From: Rhodanobacter panaciterrae
GTDB lineage: Bacteria > Pseudomonadota > Gammaproteobacteria > Xanthomonadales > Rhodanobacteraceae
NCBI RefSeq assembly: GCF_014651895.1
Contig: NZ_BMXT01000004.1
Coordinates: forward strand, 62,001 to 126,000
DNA length: 64,000 nucleotides
Reading direction: 5' to 3'
This document shows positions 36,968 through 45,310 of this stretch, one piece after another. Made by a program: the position numbers and the translations under genes. The notes under the pieces were generated by a model. The model had not been told where the DNA came from. It searched no databases and saw only the letters and a program-made list of their open reading frames with translations. Within the stretch, counting starts at the first letter, position 1. Every line of letters begins with the position of its first letter.

Positions 36968-37876
36968 ATGAGCGACAACAATACTTTCCAGCTCAATCCG
37001 CTGACCGATCCGCACGAGATCCACCTGATCGTGCTCACCGGCATGTCCGGTGGTGGCAAGACGGTAGCGTTGCGCGCGCTGGAAGACCTGGAGTTCTACT
37101 GCGTCGACAACCTGCCCTCGGTGTTGTTGCCGCAGCTGGTCGATGCCGCCACCAGCGGCGATCGCCGCGGCCGGCCGCGACGCATCGCGGTCGGCGTGGA
37201 CGTGCGCAACCGCGGCACCGATTTCACGCACATGCCGACCGTGCTGTCGGAGCTGGCGGCCGCCGGCGTACAGGTGCATCTGATTTTTCTGGATTGCCGT
37301 GACGAAGTTCTGATCAAGCGCTATTCGGAAACCCGCCGCCGCCATCCACTGGCCCTCCGTGGCGTGTCGCTGGCCGATGCGATCGTCGAGGAACGCAAAC
37401 TGCTGCGCCCGCTGATGGCGATCGCCGAGAAAGTGATCGATTCCAGCGAGCTCAACGTGCATCAATTGCGCCGGCTGGTCGCCACCGGCTACGCGCAGGC
37501 AACCGAAGGGCTGACCTTGATGTTCCAGTCGTTCGCGTTCCGTCGCGGGCTGCCGCTGGACGCGGATTTCGTGTTCGACGCGCGCTGCCTGCCGAATCCG
37601 CACTGGCAACCACATCTGCGCCCACTGTCGGGCAAGGACGCAGCGGTGCGCGAGTTCCTCGACGCGGAACCGCTGGTCGGCGAATACTTCACCGACACCG
37701 CGCGCTGGCTGGATGCCTGGCTGCCGCGCTTCGAGCAGGACGACCGCAGCTACGTGACGATCTCGATCGGCTGCACCGGCGGCCGGCATCGTTCGGTCTA
37801 TCTGGTCGAAAAGCTCGCCGCCTACTATCGCGATCGTCGCGAAGGCGTGCTCACCTTCCATCGCGAGCTCGAATGA
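36968..37876 (+). CDS. rapZ: RNase adapter protein RapZ
   Basis: A 302-residue P-loop protein. LIVLTGMSGGGKTVALRALE is Walker A, FYCVDNLPSVLLPQLV the next conserved block, and VTISIGCTGGRHRSVYLVEK lies in the C-terminal domain that in E. coli binds the small RNA GlmZ. In E. coli it targets that RNA for RNase E and so controls glmS. ATG 36968 is four bases after hprK. Whether GlmZ-like RNAs exist here cannot be judged from this window. Confidence 0.95.
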   Translation: MSDNNTFQLNPLTDPHEIHLIVLTGMSGGGKTVALRALEDLEFYCVDNLPSVLLPQLVDAATSGDRRGRPRRIAVGVDVRNRGTDFTHMPTVLSELAAAGVQVHLIFLDCRDEVLIKRYSETRRRHPLALRGVSLADAIVEERKLLRPLMAIAEKVIDSSELNVHQLRRLVATGYAQATEGLTLMFQSFAFRRGLPLDADFVFDARCLPNPHWQPHLRPLSGKDAAVREFLDAEPLVGEYFTDTARWLDAWLPRFEQDDRSYVTISIGCTGGRHRSVYLVEKLAAYYRDRREGVLTFHRELE

Positions 37877-37913
37877 TGAACATGACTCTCGCAAACTCCA
37901 GCGGCCGCCGCCC

Positions 37914-38306
37914 ATGAGCGTCGGCGTGCTGCTGATGACCCACGAGGCGGTCGGCAAGGCGCTGATCTCCGCCGCGCATCACGTGATGCCGAAGCTGCCG
38001 TTGCAGGTGGCAGCGGTGGAAGTGCCGCCCAGCGCCGACCCGGACGTGATGCGCACGCTCACTGCCCACCACGCGCGCGAACTCGATCAGGGTGACGGCG
38101 TACTGATCCTGGCCGACCTTTACGGCGCCACGCCGTGCAATATCGGCCTGTCGCTCAGCGCGCTCGGCGTGCATCTGCGCTGCGTCTCCGGCCTCAACTT
38201 GCCGATGCTGCTGCGCGTACTCAACTATGCGGAAAAACCACTGGACGAACTGGCCGAGATCGCGGCCAGCGGTGGCCGCGGAGGAATCTTCATAGATCAT
38301 GCCTGA
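37914..38306 (+). CDS. PTS EIIA component, mannose family
   Basis: A 130-residue cytoplasmic protein. It starts MSVGVLLMTHEAVGKALISA, with His10 at the phosphorylation position of the mannose-family EIIA, and continues ILADLYGATPCNI. It would accept phosphate from HPr. No EIIB, IIC or IID gene is nearby, so it is more likely a regulatory acceptor than part of a sugar permease. It lies between rapZ and ptsH, close on both sides. Confidence 0.9.
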   Translation: MSVGVLLMTHEAVGKALISAAHHVMPKLPLQVAAVEVPPSADPDVMRTLTAHHARELDQGDGVLILADLYGATPCNIGLSLSALGVHLRCVSGLNLPMLLRVLNYAEKPLDELAEIAASGGRGGIFIDHA

Positions 38307-38314
38307 CCTAAATT

Positions 38315-38584
38315 ATGCTTGAGCAAGAGATTGTCATTTCCAACCGGCTGGGGCTGCACGCCCGCGCCTCGGCCAAACTGGTGCAGCTGGTGCAGGGTTT
38401 CAAATCCACGGTGTGGCTGGTCAGCAAGGGTCGCGAAGTCAACGCCCAGAGCATCATGGGCGTGATGATGCTGGCCGCCGGCCTCGGCAGCCCGGTGACC
38501 ATCCGCGCCGATGGCCCGGACGAGGAAGCCGCACTGACCGCGGTGGTTGCACTGTTCGAGCGCAAGTTCGACGAAGGAGCGTGA
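38315..38584 (+). CDS. ptsH: Phosphocarrier protein HPr
   Basis: An 89-residue HPr. The catalytic His15 is in RLGLHARASAKLV and Ser46 is in NAQSIMGVMML, so both the enzyme I site and the HprK site are present. It starts eight bases after the EIIA gene. It connects enzyme I, EIIA and HprK in a phosphorylation-based sensing chain. Confidence 0.95.
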   Translation: MLEQEIVISNRLGLHARASAKLVQLVQGFKSTVWLVSKGREVNAQSIMGVMMLAAGLGSPVTIRADGPDEEAALTAVVALFERKFDEGA

Positions 38585-38670
38585 ATGGGTGACGCGTTGA
38601 TCAGACTGACAGCAGCGGCAGCCGACGTGTCGCCGGGCGCGCCTGTCTGTCTGCGACCGGAGCGGCATGC

Positions 38671-40416
38671 ATGAGGCACCTGCTCAACGGCACCATTGCA
38701 GCCCATGGCATGGCACTGGGCCGCGCCCGGCTGGTACAGCCGAGTCGCTATAGCGTCGACACGCGCCCGCTGGCCGAGGATGAGATCGAGGGCGAGTTGT
38801 TGCTGCTGCATCGCGCACTGGATACCGCTCGACAGGAGCTGCGCGAACTGCGCGGCAAGCTGCACGGCGCGCTGGCGCGCGAGGTCAACGAATTCATCGA
38901 CGCGCACAGCCTGCTGCTGGACGACGCCGAACTGCTGCGCGGGCTGGACGACCTGGTCCGGATCGGCCACTACCGCCCCGGTGCCGCACTGAAGAAACAG
39001 CGCGACCGCCTGTCTGCCGTGTTCGAGGCGATGGACGACCCCTACCTGCGCAGCCGCAAGGAAGACGTCGAACAAGTAATCAACCGGGTGATCTCCGCGC
39101 TGCAGCGGCAGACCAGCCCGGAGGAACGCAAGCTGGCCGCGCGCGTCGGCGAGATCCTGATCGCCGACTCCATCGCGCCGGGCGACATGGCGCAGCTGGC
39201 CGGCAATGGCTTGCTCGGCGTGGTCGCCAGCTCCGGCAGCGCGTATTCGCACAGCGCGATCCTGGCACGCAGTCTCGGCCTGCCGATGCTGGTCGGCACC
39301 CGCGATGCGCTGTCGAACATCCACGACGACGACCTGATCCTGCTCGACGCCGAGAAAGGCGAGGCCGTGGTGCACCCGACCGCGCAAGACCTGTCGCGCT
39401 ATCGCGCCTGGCAACGCGAGGCCGCGATCGAAGGTCGCCGGCTGGCCAAGCTGGCGAACGCACCCACGCGCACCCGCGACGGCATCGAGGTCGGCTTGCT
39501 GGCGAATGCCGAGACCGCGGCCGACGTGGCGATGGCGCGTGCCCGCGGCGCCGACGGCGTCGGCCTGTACCGCACCGAATTCCTGTTCCTCAAGCACAAG
39601 GGCCTGCCGTCCGAAGACGAGCAGTTCATCGCCTATCGCGACCTGGTGATGGGCATGGGCGGCCTGCCGGTGACCATCCGCACGCTGGACCTGGGCGCCG
39701 ACAAGGCCGATGCCGCCGGGCTGTCGCTGCGCGGCGAGGACAACCCCGCGCTCGGCGTGCGCGGCGTGCGCCTGTCGCTGCGCTACCCGGCGGTGTTCAC
39801 CACCCAGATCCGCGCGATCCTGCGCGCCGCCTGCTACGGCCCGGTACGCGTGCTGGTGCCGATGGTGACCCAGCCGGATGAGCTCATTGCGGTGCGCACG
39901 CTGTTCAAGCTGGCACGGCAGGACCTGAAGCGCGAGAACATCGACCTGCCGGAGAAGCTGCCGCTGGGCGCGATGATCGAGGTGCCGGCGGCGGCGATCA
40001 ACGTGCGCGCGCTGCTTGAATACTCCGACTTCCTCGCTATCGGTACCAACGACCTGGCCCAGTACGTACTCGCCGCCGACCGCGGCAACGACGCGCTGGA
40101 AAACATCTACAACCCGTTGCAACCAGCATTGCTGCGGTTGCTCTCGCACGTGATCAGTGCCGGCCGGCGCGCGAAGAAACCAGTCAGCCTGTGTGGCGAG
40201 ATCGCCGGCGACGTGAACTTCACTGCCCTGCTGCTGATGCTCGGCCTGCACGAATTCAGCATGCACCCGAGTCAGATCCTGCACGTGCGCGACCGCCTCG
40301 CCACGCTCGACCATGCCGACCTGCGCCGGCATGCCGCGCAGTTGATGCGTGCGCATACCCACGAACAAGCCGAAGCACTGTTGAACCGGATCGTGGGCGC
40401 GTCGGCACCAGGCTGA
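38671..40416 (+). CDS. ptsI: PTS enzyme I
   Basis: A 581-residue phosphoenolpyruvate-protein phosphotransferase. The N-terminal domain holds the active His in SSGSAYSHSAILARSLGLP. The PEP-binding domain shows GADGVGLYRTEFLFLKHKGL, RTLDLGADKAD and VSLCGEIAGD. It has no GAF domain at its N-terminus, so it is a PtsI rather than a PtsP type. It autophosphorylates from PEP and charges HPr. It ends the hprK-rapZ-EIIA-HPr-EI set. Confidence 0.94.
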   Translation: MRHLLNGTIAAHGMALGRARLVQPSRYSVDTRPLAEDEIEGELLLLHRALDTARQELRELRGKLHGALAREVNEFIDAHSLLLDDAELLRGLDDLVRIGHYRPGAALKKQRDRLSAVFEAMDDPYLRSRKEDVEQVINRVISALQRQTSPEERKLAARVGEILIADSIAPGDMAQLAGNGLLGVVASSGSAYSHSAILARSLGLPMLVGTRDALSNIHDDDLILLDAEKGEAVVHPTAQDLSRYRAWQREAAIEGRRLAKLANAPTRTRDGIEVGLLANAETAADVAMARARGADGVGLYRTEFLFLKHKGLPSEDEQFIAYRDLVMGMGGLPVTIRTLDLGADKADAAGLSLRGEDNPALGVRGVRLSLRYPAVFTTQIRAILRAACYGPVRVLVPMVTQPDELIAVRTLFKLARQDLKRENIDLPEKLPLGAMIEVPAAAINVRALLEYSDFLAIGTNDLAQYVLAADRGNDALENIYNPLQPALLRLLSHVISAGRRAKKPVSLCGEIAGDVNFTALLLMLGLHEFSMHPSQILHVRDRLATLDHADLRRHAAQLMRAHTHEQAEALLNRIVGASAPG

Positions 40417-40488
40417 AGTCTCCGGCCCCGGCACAGGGCAAAGCCACCTCGCGACCCACCGGCAACACGGCGGCTCAGCCACCTCCAA

Positions 40489-40519
40489 TTGTCACGAATT
40501 ATTTCGCTGCGCTTTACAT
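40489..40519 (+). promoter_or_regulatory. Possible sigma-70 promoter for the exported duplicated protein
   Basis: TTGTCA is followed after about 18-19 bases by TTTACAT, in the AT-rich part of the 227-bp gap after ptsI and about 125 bp before the next start codon. Spacing is slightly long. This is a moderate sequence match only. Confidence 0.35.
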
Positions 40520-40643
40520 ATCCCGGCGCATTGTCAGCGGTCAGGGGAAAGCAGTGGCGTGCCCGTTCAGACCGCCCGGGACTTCAGCACGACAACTCCG
40601 TATATCTCATGAAACCGATCAACGGCTATGGGGAGTGTCAACC

Positions 40644-41447
40644 ATGAAAAAGCTACTTTTCGCTGGACTGCTGGGAGGTTTGCTGGGGGTATGCCTGATA
40701 CCCTCGCTCGCCATGGCGCAGAGCGCCTTCGACGGTACCTGGAAGATCGATCTGCATCGGGTGCAGATGCCGAAGAAGCCGGACGTCATCCTGCTGCAGA
40801 ACGACATGTACCAATGCAAGACCTGCGCTCCGGCGATCAACGTCAAGGCCGACGGTGAGGATCAGAGCGTCACCGGCCATCCGTATTTCGACATGATCGC
40901 GATCAAGGTCGTCGACGATCACACGGTTCGGGAAACCGCGAAGAAAGCCGGCAAGGTCGTCTCGACCTCGACCACCACGGTCGCCGCCGACGGCAAGACC
41001 GCCAGCTTCGAGTTCACCGACAGCAGCAACAGCAACGCCGAACCGGTGACCGGCAATGGCACCATGACGCGAGTGGAGAAAGGCCCGGCCGGATCGCATG
41101 CCATTTCCGGCTCCTGGCGGACGACGACGGTCAACAACGTCTCCGACAACGGACTGACGATGACCTATAAAGTGGAGGGGGACAGCCTCCACATGAGCAG
41201 CCCGACCGGGCAGTCCTACAGCGCGAAGATGGATGGCACCGATGCGCCGTACATGGGCGACCCGGGAACCACCAGCGTCTCGGTGAAACAGCTCGGCAAG
41301 AACATGCTGCAGGAAACCGACAAGCGCGACGGCAAGGTGATCAGCGTCGCGAAAATGACCGTCGCGGCAGACGGCAAGAGCATGACCATCACGGTCGAGG
41401 ACAAGCTGCACGGCTCAAGCTCGTCGTTCGTGGCGATGAAGAATTAG
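40644..41447 (+). CDS. Exported protein of unknown function with an internal duplication
   Basis: A 267-residue protein with a clear signal peptide (MKKLLFAGLLGGLLGVCLIP, cleaved near LAMAQSAF). The mature part is beta-rich and begins FDGTWKIDLHRVQ, a lipocalin-like opening. Two blocks resemble each other: VRETAKKAGKVVSTS..VAADGKTASFEF at about 93-130 and LQETDKRDGKVISVA..VAADGKSMTITV at about 220-260. Two cysteines (YQCKTC) sit near residue 55. No catalytic motif is visible and I do not recognise the family. It is alone between ptsI and a leftward LysR gene. Confidence 0.75.
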   Translation: MKKLLFAGLLGGLLGVCLIPSLAMAQSAFDGTWKIDLHRVQMPKKPDVILLQNDMYQCKTCAPAINVKADGEDQSVTGHPYFDMIAIKVVDDHTVRETAKKAGKVVSTSTTTVAADGKTASFEFTDSSNSNAEPVTGNGTMTRVEKGPAGSHAISGSWRTTTVNNVSDNGLTMTYKVEGDSLHMSSPTGQSYSAKMDGTDAPYMGDPGTTSVSVKQLGKNMLQETDKRDGKVISVAKMTVAADGKSMTITVEDKLHGSSSSFVAMKN

Positions 41448-41489
41448 TCCTGACGCGCAGGCCATGGATGGCCTGCCCCGACAGCCGGC

Positions 41490-42401
41490 TCAGCGACGGC
41501 GGCTGCCGGGCTGGGCGTTGTCAAGATCGGTGCCTTCCAGGAACGCATCCAGCAAGGCACCGCGGTATTTCTGCCGATGCAGCAGCAGCGAAAGCTTGCG
41601 GCGCAGGTCGAGGAATGGTGTCTTCAATGCCTTCAATCGTCCGGTCGCCAACGCGTCGGTGACCGCCACCGCCGGCAGGCAGGCGATGCCGAGGCCGGCC
41701 ACCACGGCCTGCTTGATCGCCTCGATCTGGTCGAGCTCGAGCACGGTTTCGCCAGGCGGCAGTTGCGCCAGCACACGCTCGCTGGTCGCACGCGTGGCCG
41801 AGCCGGGCTCGCGCAGGACCCAGCGTGCGCCGGCAAAGTCGGCGGGCTTCAAGCCGCGCTTGCGCGCCAATGGATGCTCCGGCGGCGCGCACACCACCAG
41901 CAAGTCGTCGCGCCACGGTCGCACTTCCAGCAGGGGATGCGTCACTGGCCCTTCGACGCAGCCGATATCCAGGCTGTGGTCGAGCATGCCGGCGGCAATC
42001 GCTTCGGTATTCGCCACGCGCAGGCGGATCGCCACCTGCGGATGCGCGCGCACGAACGCGCCGAGCAGTTCGCCGACGCGGTAATTGCCGACCGTGTTGC
42101 TGGCGCCGATGCGCAACTCGCCGCTCAGCGTCGCACCGTCTTCGCTGCCGCGTCGACCGAACTCGGCGTGCCGCTCCAGCAGCTCTTGCGCCAGCGGCAA
42201 CAGCTCGCGGCCGCGCGCATTCAGATGCAGACGGCCGCGCTCGCGTGCGAACACCGGCGCATCCAGCTGCCGCTCCATTTCCGCCAGCGCCATGCTGGCG
42301 GCCGGCTGGGTCAGGTGCAGCCGTTCGGCAGCAGCGCGCACACTGCCGTGCAGCGCAATCTGCACGAACACATCGAGCTGGCGCGGACTGATATTGATCA
42401 T
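41490..42401 (-). CDS. LysR-family regulator, YeiE-like
   Basis: A 303-residue regulator. The N-terminal helix-turn-helix reads LDVFVQIALHGSVRAAAERL followed by LTQPAASMALAEMERQLDAP. The substrate domain has GELRIGASNTVGNYRVGELL and VEGPVTHPLLEVRPWRDDLL. It is divergent from a YeiH-type exporter, the same pairing as yeiE-yeiH in enterobacteria, so it probably controls that gene. The 99-bp shared gap is AT-rich and must hold both promoters. The effector is unknown here; sulfite is reported for enterobacterial YeiE. Confidence 0.87.
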   Translation of the reverse strand: MINISPRQLDVFVQIALHGSVRAAAERLHLTQPAASMALAEMERQLDAPVFARERGRLHLNARGRELLPLAQELLERHAEFGRRGSEDGATLSGELRIGASNTVGNYRVGELLGAFVRAHPQVAIRLRVANTEAIAAGMLDHSLDIGCVEGPVTHPLLEVRPWRDDLLVVCAPPEHPLARKRGLKPADFAGARWVLREPGSATRATSERVLAQLPPGETVLELDQIEAIKQAVVAGLGIACLPAVAVTDALATGRLKALKTPFLDLRRKLSLLLHRQKYRGALLDAFLEGTDLDNAQPGSRRR

Positions 42402-42500
42402 CAGCCGATCTTATCAGCTTGCCTTATACATCCGATCATATTTTCCAAGTTTTACTGATTGATGCGCGAGCGGACAATGGCGCATTGCCGGAGCCCATGC

Positions 42501-43541
42501 ATGACCGCATCGTCCATCGCCACCCTCATTCGCCCCACGCTGCGCGACAGCGCCCCCGGCCTGCTACTTGCCGTGGGCATCGGCCTGCTCGCACTGCTGC
42601 TGGGGCGCTGGGCGCCTCTGATCGGTGGGCCGGTGATCGGCATCGTGCTGGGCATCGTCGTGCGCAACCTGCTGTCGCCGGGCGCACGCTACACGCCGGG
42701 CATCGCGTTCGCCGGCAAGAAGGTGCTGCAGTGGTCGATCATCGCGCTGGGCTTCGGGCTCAGCTTGAATCAAGTAGCCAAGACCGGCCTCGAATCGCTG
42801 TCGGTGACCCTGGTGACGATGACCGTAGCCTTCCTCACCGCGTGGCTGCTCGGCCGCTGGCTCGGCGTGCACGACAAGCTGAAGATCCTGATCGGCGTCG
42901 GCACCGCGATCTGTGGCGGCTCGGCGATCGCCGCGGTGACGCCAATCATCCGCCCGGACGATCACGACACTGCGTTCGCGATCTCCACCATCTTTTTGTT
43001 CAACCTGGTTGCGGTGCTGCTGTTCCCGTTGCTTGGCCACCTGATGCATCTGAGCGACCTGGGCTTCGGCTTATGGGCCGGTACCGCGATCAACGACACC
43101 TCGTCAGTGGTCGCCGCCGGCTACAGCTTCAGCAAGGCCGCCGGCGACTACGCCACCATCGTCAAGCTGACCCGCGCCACCCTGATCATTCCGGTCTGCC
43201 TGGTGCTGGCCTTCGTCGTCGCCGCGCGCGAGAAGCGCAAGCATGCACAAGCCGGCAGCGTCGGCCACTTCAGCCTCGCCAGCATCTTCCCGTGGTTCAT
43301 CCTGTGGTTCCTGGTCGCCTCGGCACTACGCACCGTCGGCCTGATTCCGCTGGCCATCCAGCCGGCCATCCACACCCTGGCCGAGTTCCTGATCATCGTC
43401 GCGCTCACCGCGATCGGGCTGTCCGCGAACCTGCGCAAGATGGCCGCCAGCGGCGCACGGCCGATCCTGCTGGGGCTTGGGGTGTGGATTGCCGTGTCAG
43501 TCAGCAGCTTGCTGGTGCAGCTGGTGATCGGGCAGCTTTAG
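42501..43541 (+). CDS. YeiH/UPF0324 family membrane transporter
   Basis: A 346-residue protein with about ten membrane segments of the PSE (UPF0324) family. Typical blocks are GIVVRNLLSPGARYTPGIAF, LIGVGTAICGGSAIAAVTPI and LWAGTAINDTSSVVAAGYSF. ATG 42501 has GGAG eight bases upstream and gives a normal N-terminus, so it is preferred to ATG 42462. It is proposed to export sulfate or a related anion; that role is from the family name only. Divergent from the LysR regulator. Confidence 0.87.
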   Translation: MTASSIATLIRPTLRDSAPGLLLAVGIGLLALLLGRWAPLIGGPVIGIVLGIVVRNLLSPGARYTPGIAFAGKKVLQWSIIALGFGLSLNQVAKTGLESLSVTLVTMTVAFLTAWLLGRWLGVHDKLKILIGVGTAICGGSAIAAVTPIIRPDDHDTAFAISTIFLFNLVAVLLFPLLGHLMHLSDLGFGLWAGTAINDTSSVVAAGYSFSKAAGDYATIVKLTRATLIIPVCLVLAFVVAAREKRKHAQAGSVGHFSLASIFPWFILWFLVASALRTVGLIPLAIQPAIHTLAEFLIIVALTAIGLSANLRKMAASGARPILLGLGVWIAVSVSSLLVQLVIGQL

Positions 43542-43550
43542 CAGGGAGTG

Positions 43551-43600
43551 GAGAGGAGTGAGAAAGAGTGGATTGCCCGACTCGTTTCTCGTTCCTCACC
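43551..43600. terminator. Imperfect hairpin between the YeiH-type and EF-hand genes
   Basis: GAGGAGTGAGAAAGAGT and ACTCGTTTCTCGTTCCTC are imperfect inverted copies around a ten-base loop. The genes on either side converge and the EF-hand stop lies two bases further. Similar GTGAG/CTCAC-rich hairpins are common between genes in xanthomonads, so it may be a repeat serving as a terminator. Confidence 0.5.
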
Positions 43601-43601
43601 T

Positions 43602-43919
43602 TCACTTGCCACTTGAAGCCGATGCCGGCTGGCCGTGCATCAGCAAGTGCCGGATATAGGCGTGCACGTCGTCCTTCGACACCAAGCCACGCTTGGACGT
43701 ATCGATGGCATCGAAGTTTTTGGCGATGAACGGAACATGTCCGGCTTCCGCCTCATCCTTGCTGAGCAGACCGTCGTGGCTCCTGTCGGCAGCGTCGAAA
43801 TTCCTGTCCAGTCTGTCGACGCTGTCGGCAATATTGCCGAGTCCGTTCTGTGCGGAGGCCAACAACGGCGCACTCATGCAGGCGCCAAACACAAGCAGGA
43901 TGAGCATCGTACGAAACAT
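43602..43919 (-). CDS. Exported EF-hand protein
   Basis: A 105-residue protein with a signal peptide (MFRTMLILLVFGACMSAPLL, cleaved near ASAQNG). Two EF-hand-like loops follow. The first, DRSHDGLLSKDE, has the usual calcium ligands at positions 1, 3, 5 and 12. The second, DTSKRGLVSKDD, has Arg at position 5 and is degenerate. It is probably a periplasmic calcium-binding protein with one working loop. Function unknown; no operon partner. Confidence 0.78.
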   Translation of the reverse strand: MFRTMLILLVFGACMSAPLLASAQNGLGNIADSVDRLDRNFDAADRSHDGLLSKDEAEAGHVPFIAKNFDAIDTSKRGLVSKDDVHAYIRHLLMHGQPASASSGK

Positions 43920-43987
43920 GGCAATCTCCTGTGGGCAAGACCGGCAGCAGCATATCGCATGCTAGTGATCTCCCACACTCACAACCA

Positions 43988-44053
43988 CTCAAGCCCTGCC
44001 TTGCTCCACCAACGTCAACGCCACCTTGTCACGCAGATACACCGGTAGCGCCA
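43988..44053 (-). repeat. Duplicated 3' end of tsaB (distal copy)
   Basis: These 66 bases match the true 3' end of tsaB at 44617-44682 at 62 positions. All four differences fall in third codon positions, so the copy still encodes LALPVYLRDKVALTLVEQGR-Ala-stop in the same frame. Upstream of it the tsaB similarity ends abruptly. Together with the 44617-44682 copy it brackets about 560 bp that hold one gene. Confidence 0.9.
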
Positions 44054-44091
44054 ACCACCAAGAGCGTAAGTCGGCAACGACTAATCAATCG

Positions 44092-44562
44092 CTATAACAT
44101 TCGATCAGGCACGACGGCGCCTGTGTCGTATACACGAAGACTTACAACCGTACCTGCATGCAGGAATCTGCCTGAATCCACTCGGATGCTGAGAACGCGA
44201 CCATCCGGCAGCGCTACCTCCGAAGCGAATACAGTTCCGTAGTGCCGACCAGACCAGATAGCTGAGCTGCTTCGTACTGTGCCTGTAACCAGGTGGTAGG
44301 GACCGGTTGCTCGTGGTGCCGTAAACGCCCAGTACATCTTCATCGCAAACAGCGGTACCAGTGCGATTAAAAACCACGCATGGTATGGGTGGCGTGCCGC
44401 ATAAGACTGCTGCTCGATGGAAGACTGATTGAAATGAAGCGAAGTTTCCCGGTCGACTTCTTGATCAATCGGTTTGGCGGATTCCTTTTCGCGAGATTCG
44501 GCCTCCAGATCCTGCAGCTGCTTGTCTGCCTGGCTGAAAAGTTCATCCAGATCCTTGTTCAT
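44092..44562 (-). CDS. Unknown membrane protein lying between the tsaB 3'-end repeats
   Basis: A 156-residue protein. The first 55 residues are charged and probably coiled (LDELFSQADKQLQDLEAESR). A membrane segment comes at about 60-80 (YHAWFLIALVPLFAMKMYWA). A small beta-rich domain closes it (VALPDGRVLSIRVDSGRFLH). I do not recognise a family. Its composition is less GC-rich than tsaB and creD. It fills the interval between the two copies of the tsaB end, so it was probably brought in by that event. One in-frame ATG, at 44562, starts it. Confidence 0.65.
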   Translation of the reverse strand: MNKDLDELFSQADKQLQDLEAESREKESAKPIDQEVDRETSLHFNQSSIEQQSYAARHPYHAWFLIALVPLFAMKMYWAFTAPRATGPYHLVTGTVRSSSAIWSGRHYGTVFASEVALPDGRVLSIRVDSGRFLHAGTVVSLRVYDTGAVVPDRML

Positions 44563-44616
44563 TTGAAGTCCCCCGACCGCTTCAACACCCGCTCTTCGGT
44601 TTCGAGCGCTTCACAG

Positions 44617-44682
44617 CTCAAGCCCTGCCCTGCTCCACCAACGTCAACGCCACCTTGTCGCGCAGATACACCGGCAGTGCCA
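44617..44682 (-). repeat. 3' end of tsaB, proximal copy of the direct repeat
   Basis: This is the end of the intact tsaB gene. It matches 43988-44053 at 62 of 66 bases, in the same orientation, so the two form direct repeats 629 bp apart. See the distal copy for the codon comparison. Confidence 0.9.
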
Positions 44683-45310
44683 GATCCGGCGCTTGCACAT
44701 GGCCGGCCTTGAACTCGCGCAGCGCCAGCTCGGCGACGTGCGTGGCTTGCGGATAACGCAGGCCATCGGCGGAATGCAGGGTCCCGGTGAGGCGCTGGCT
44801 CAGCACGGCGGCATAGGTGGCCCAACCGCTGCCGACTACCTGCCAGGCATCGGCTTCGGGCAACTGCAGCGACTCGGCGGTGCAGATGCGTTCGTCGTCC
44901 AGCGCGATCAGGCCACCGTTGTCGTCACGGCGGTAGCAGGCCGCGTAGATCTCGCCCATGCGCGCGTCGATCACGGCGAGGATCGTGGCGCCCTCTTCCT
45001 CCGGCGCCTCCAGCGCCAGTGCAGCCAGCGAAGAGATGGTGATCACCGGCAGATCCAGTGCCAGCGCCATGCCCTGCGCCAACGACACCCCGAGGCGCAC
45101 GCCGGTGAACGCGCCAGGACCGCGGCCTACCGCGATCGCGTCCAGCGCTTGCCGACCGATACCGGCTTCGGCCAGCAGCGCATCGGCCATCGGCAACACC
45201 AGCTCGGTGTGCCGGCGCGGCGCGATCTCGCTGCGCGCGATCAGTTCGTCGCCGTGGATCAGGGCAACGGAGCAGGCTTCGGTGGCGGTTTCGATCGCGA
45301 GCAAGTTCAT
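44618..45310 (-). CDS. tsaB: tRNA threonylcarbamoyladenosine biosynthesis protein TsaB
   Basis: A 230-residue ASKHA-fold protein. MNLLAIETATEACSVALIHG is the usual start, HTELVLPMADALLAEAG and AVGRGPGAFTGVRLGVSLAQ are family blocks. It is the non-catalytic partner of TsaD in making t6A on ANN-decoding tRNAs. The start overlaps the stop of creD by four bases. The gene is intact, although its final 66 bases have a second copy downstream. Confidence 0.95.
   Translation of the reverse strand: MNLLAIETATEACSVALIHGDELIARSEIAPRRHTELVLPMADALLAEAGIGRQALDAIAVGRGPGAFTGVRLGVSLAQGMALALDLPVITISSLAALALEAPEEEGATILAVIDARMGEIYAACYRRDDNGGLIALDDERICTAESLQLPEADAWQVVGSGWATYAAVLSQRLTGTLHSADGLRYPQATHVAELALREFKAGHVQAPDLALPVYLRDKVALTLVEQGRA

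Noticed and set aside
38308..40488. 726-codon open frame antisense to HPr and enzyme I
   Set aside because: The opposite strand has intact HPr and enzyme I with all catalytic motifs; the antisense translation is rich in Gln, His and Val as expected of a mirror frame.
42402..42500. LysR binding box in the gap between the LysR regulator and the YeiH-type gene
   Set aside because: The gap is AT-rich and has several partial T-N11-A matches, but no one of them stands out, so no site was annotated.
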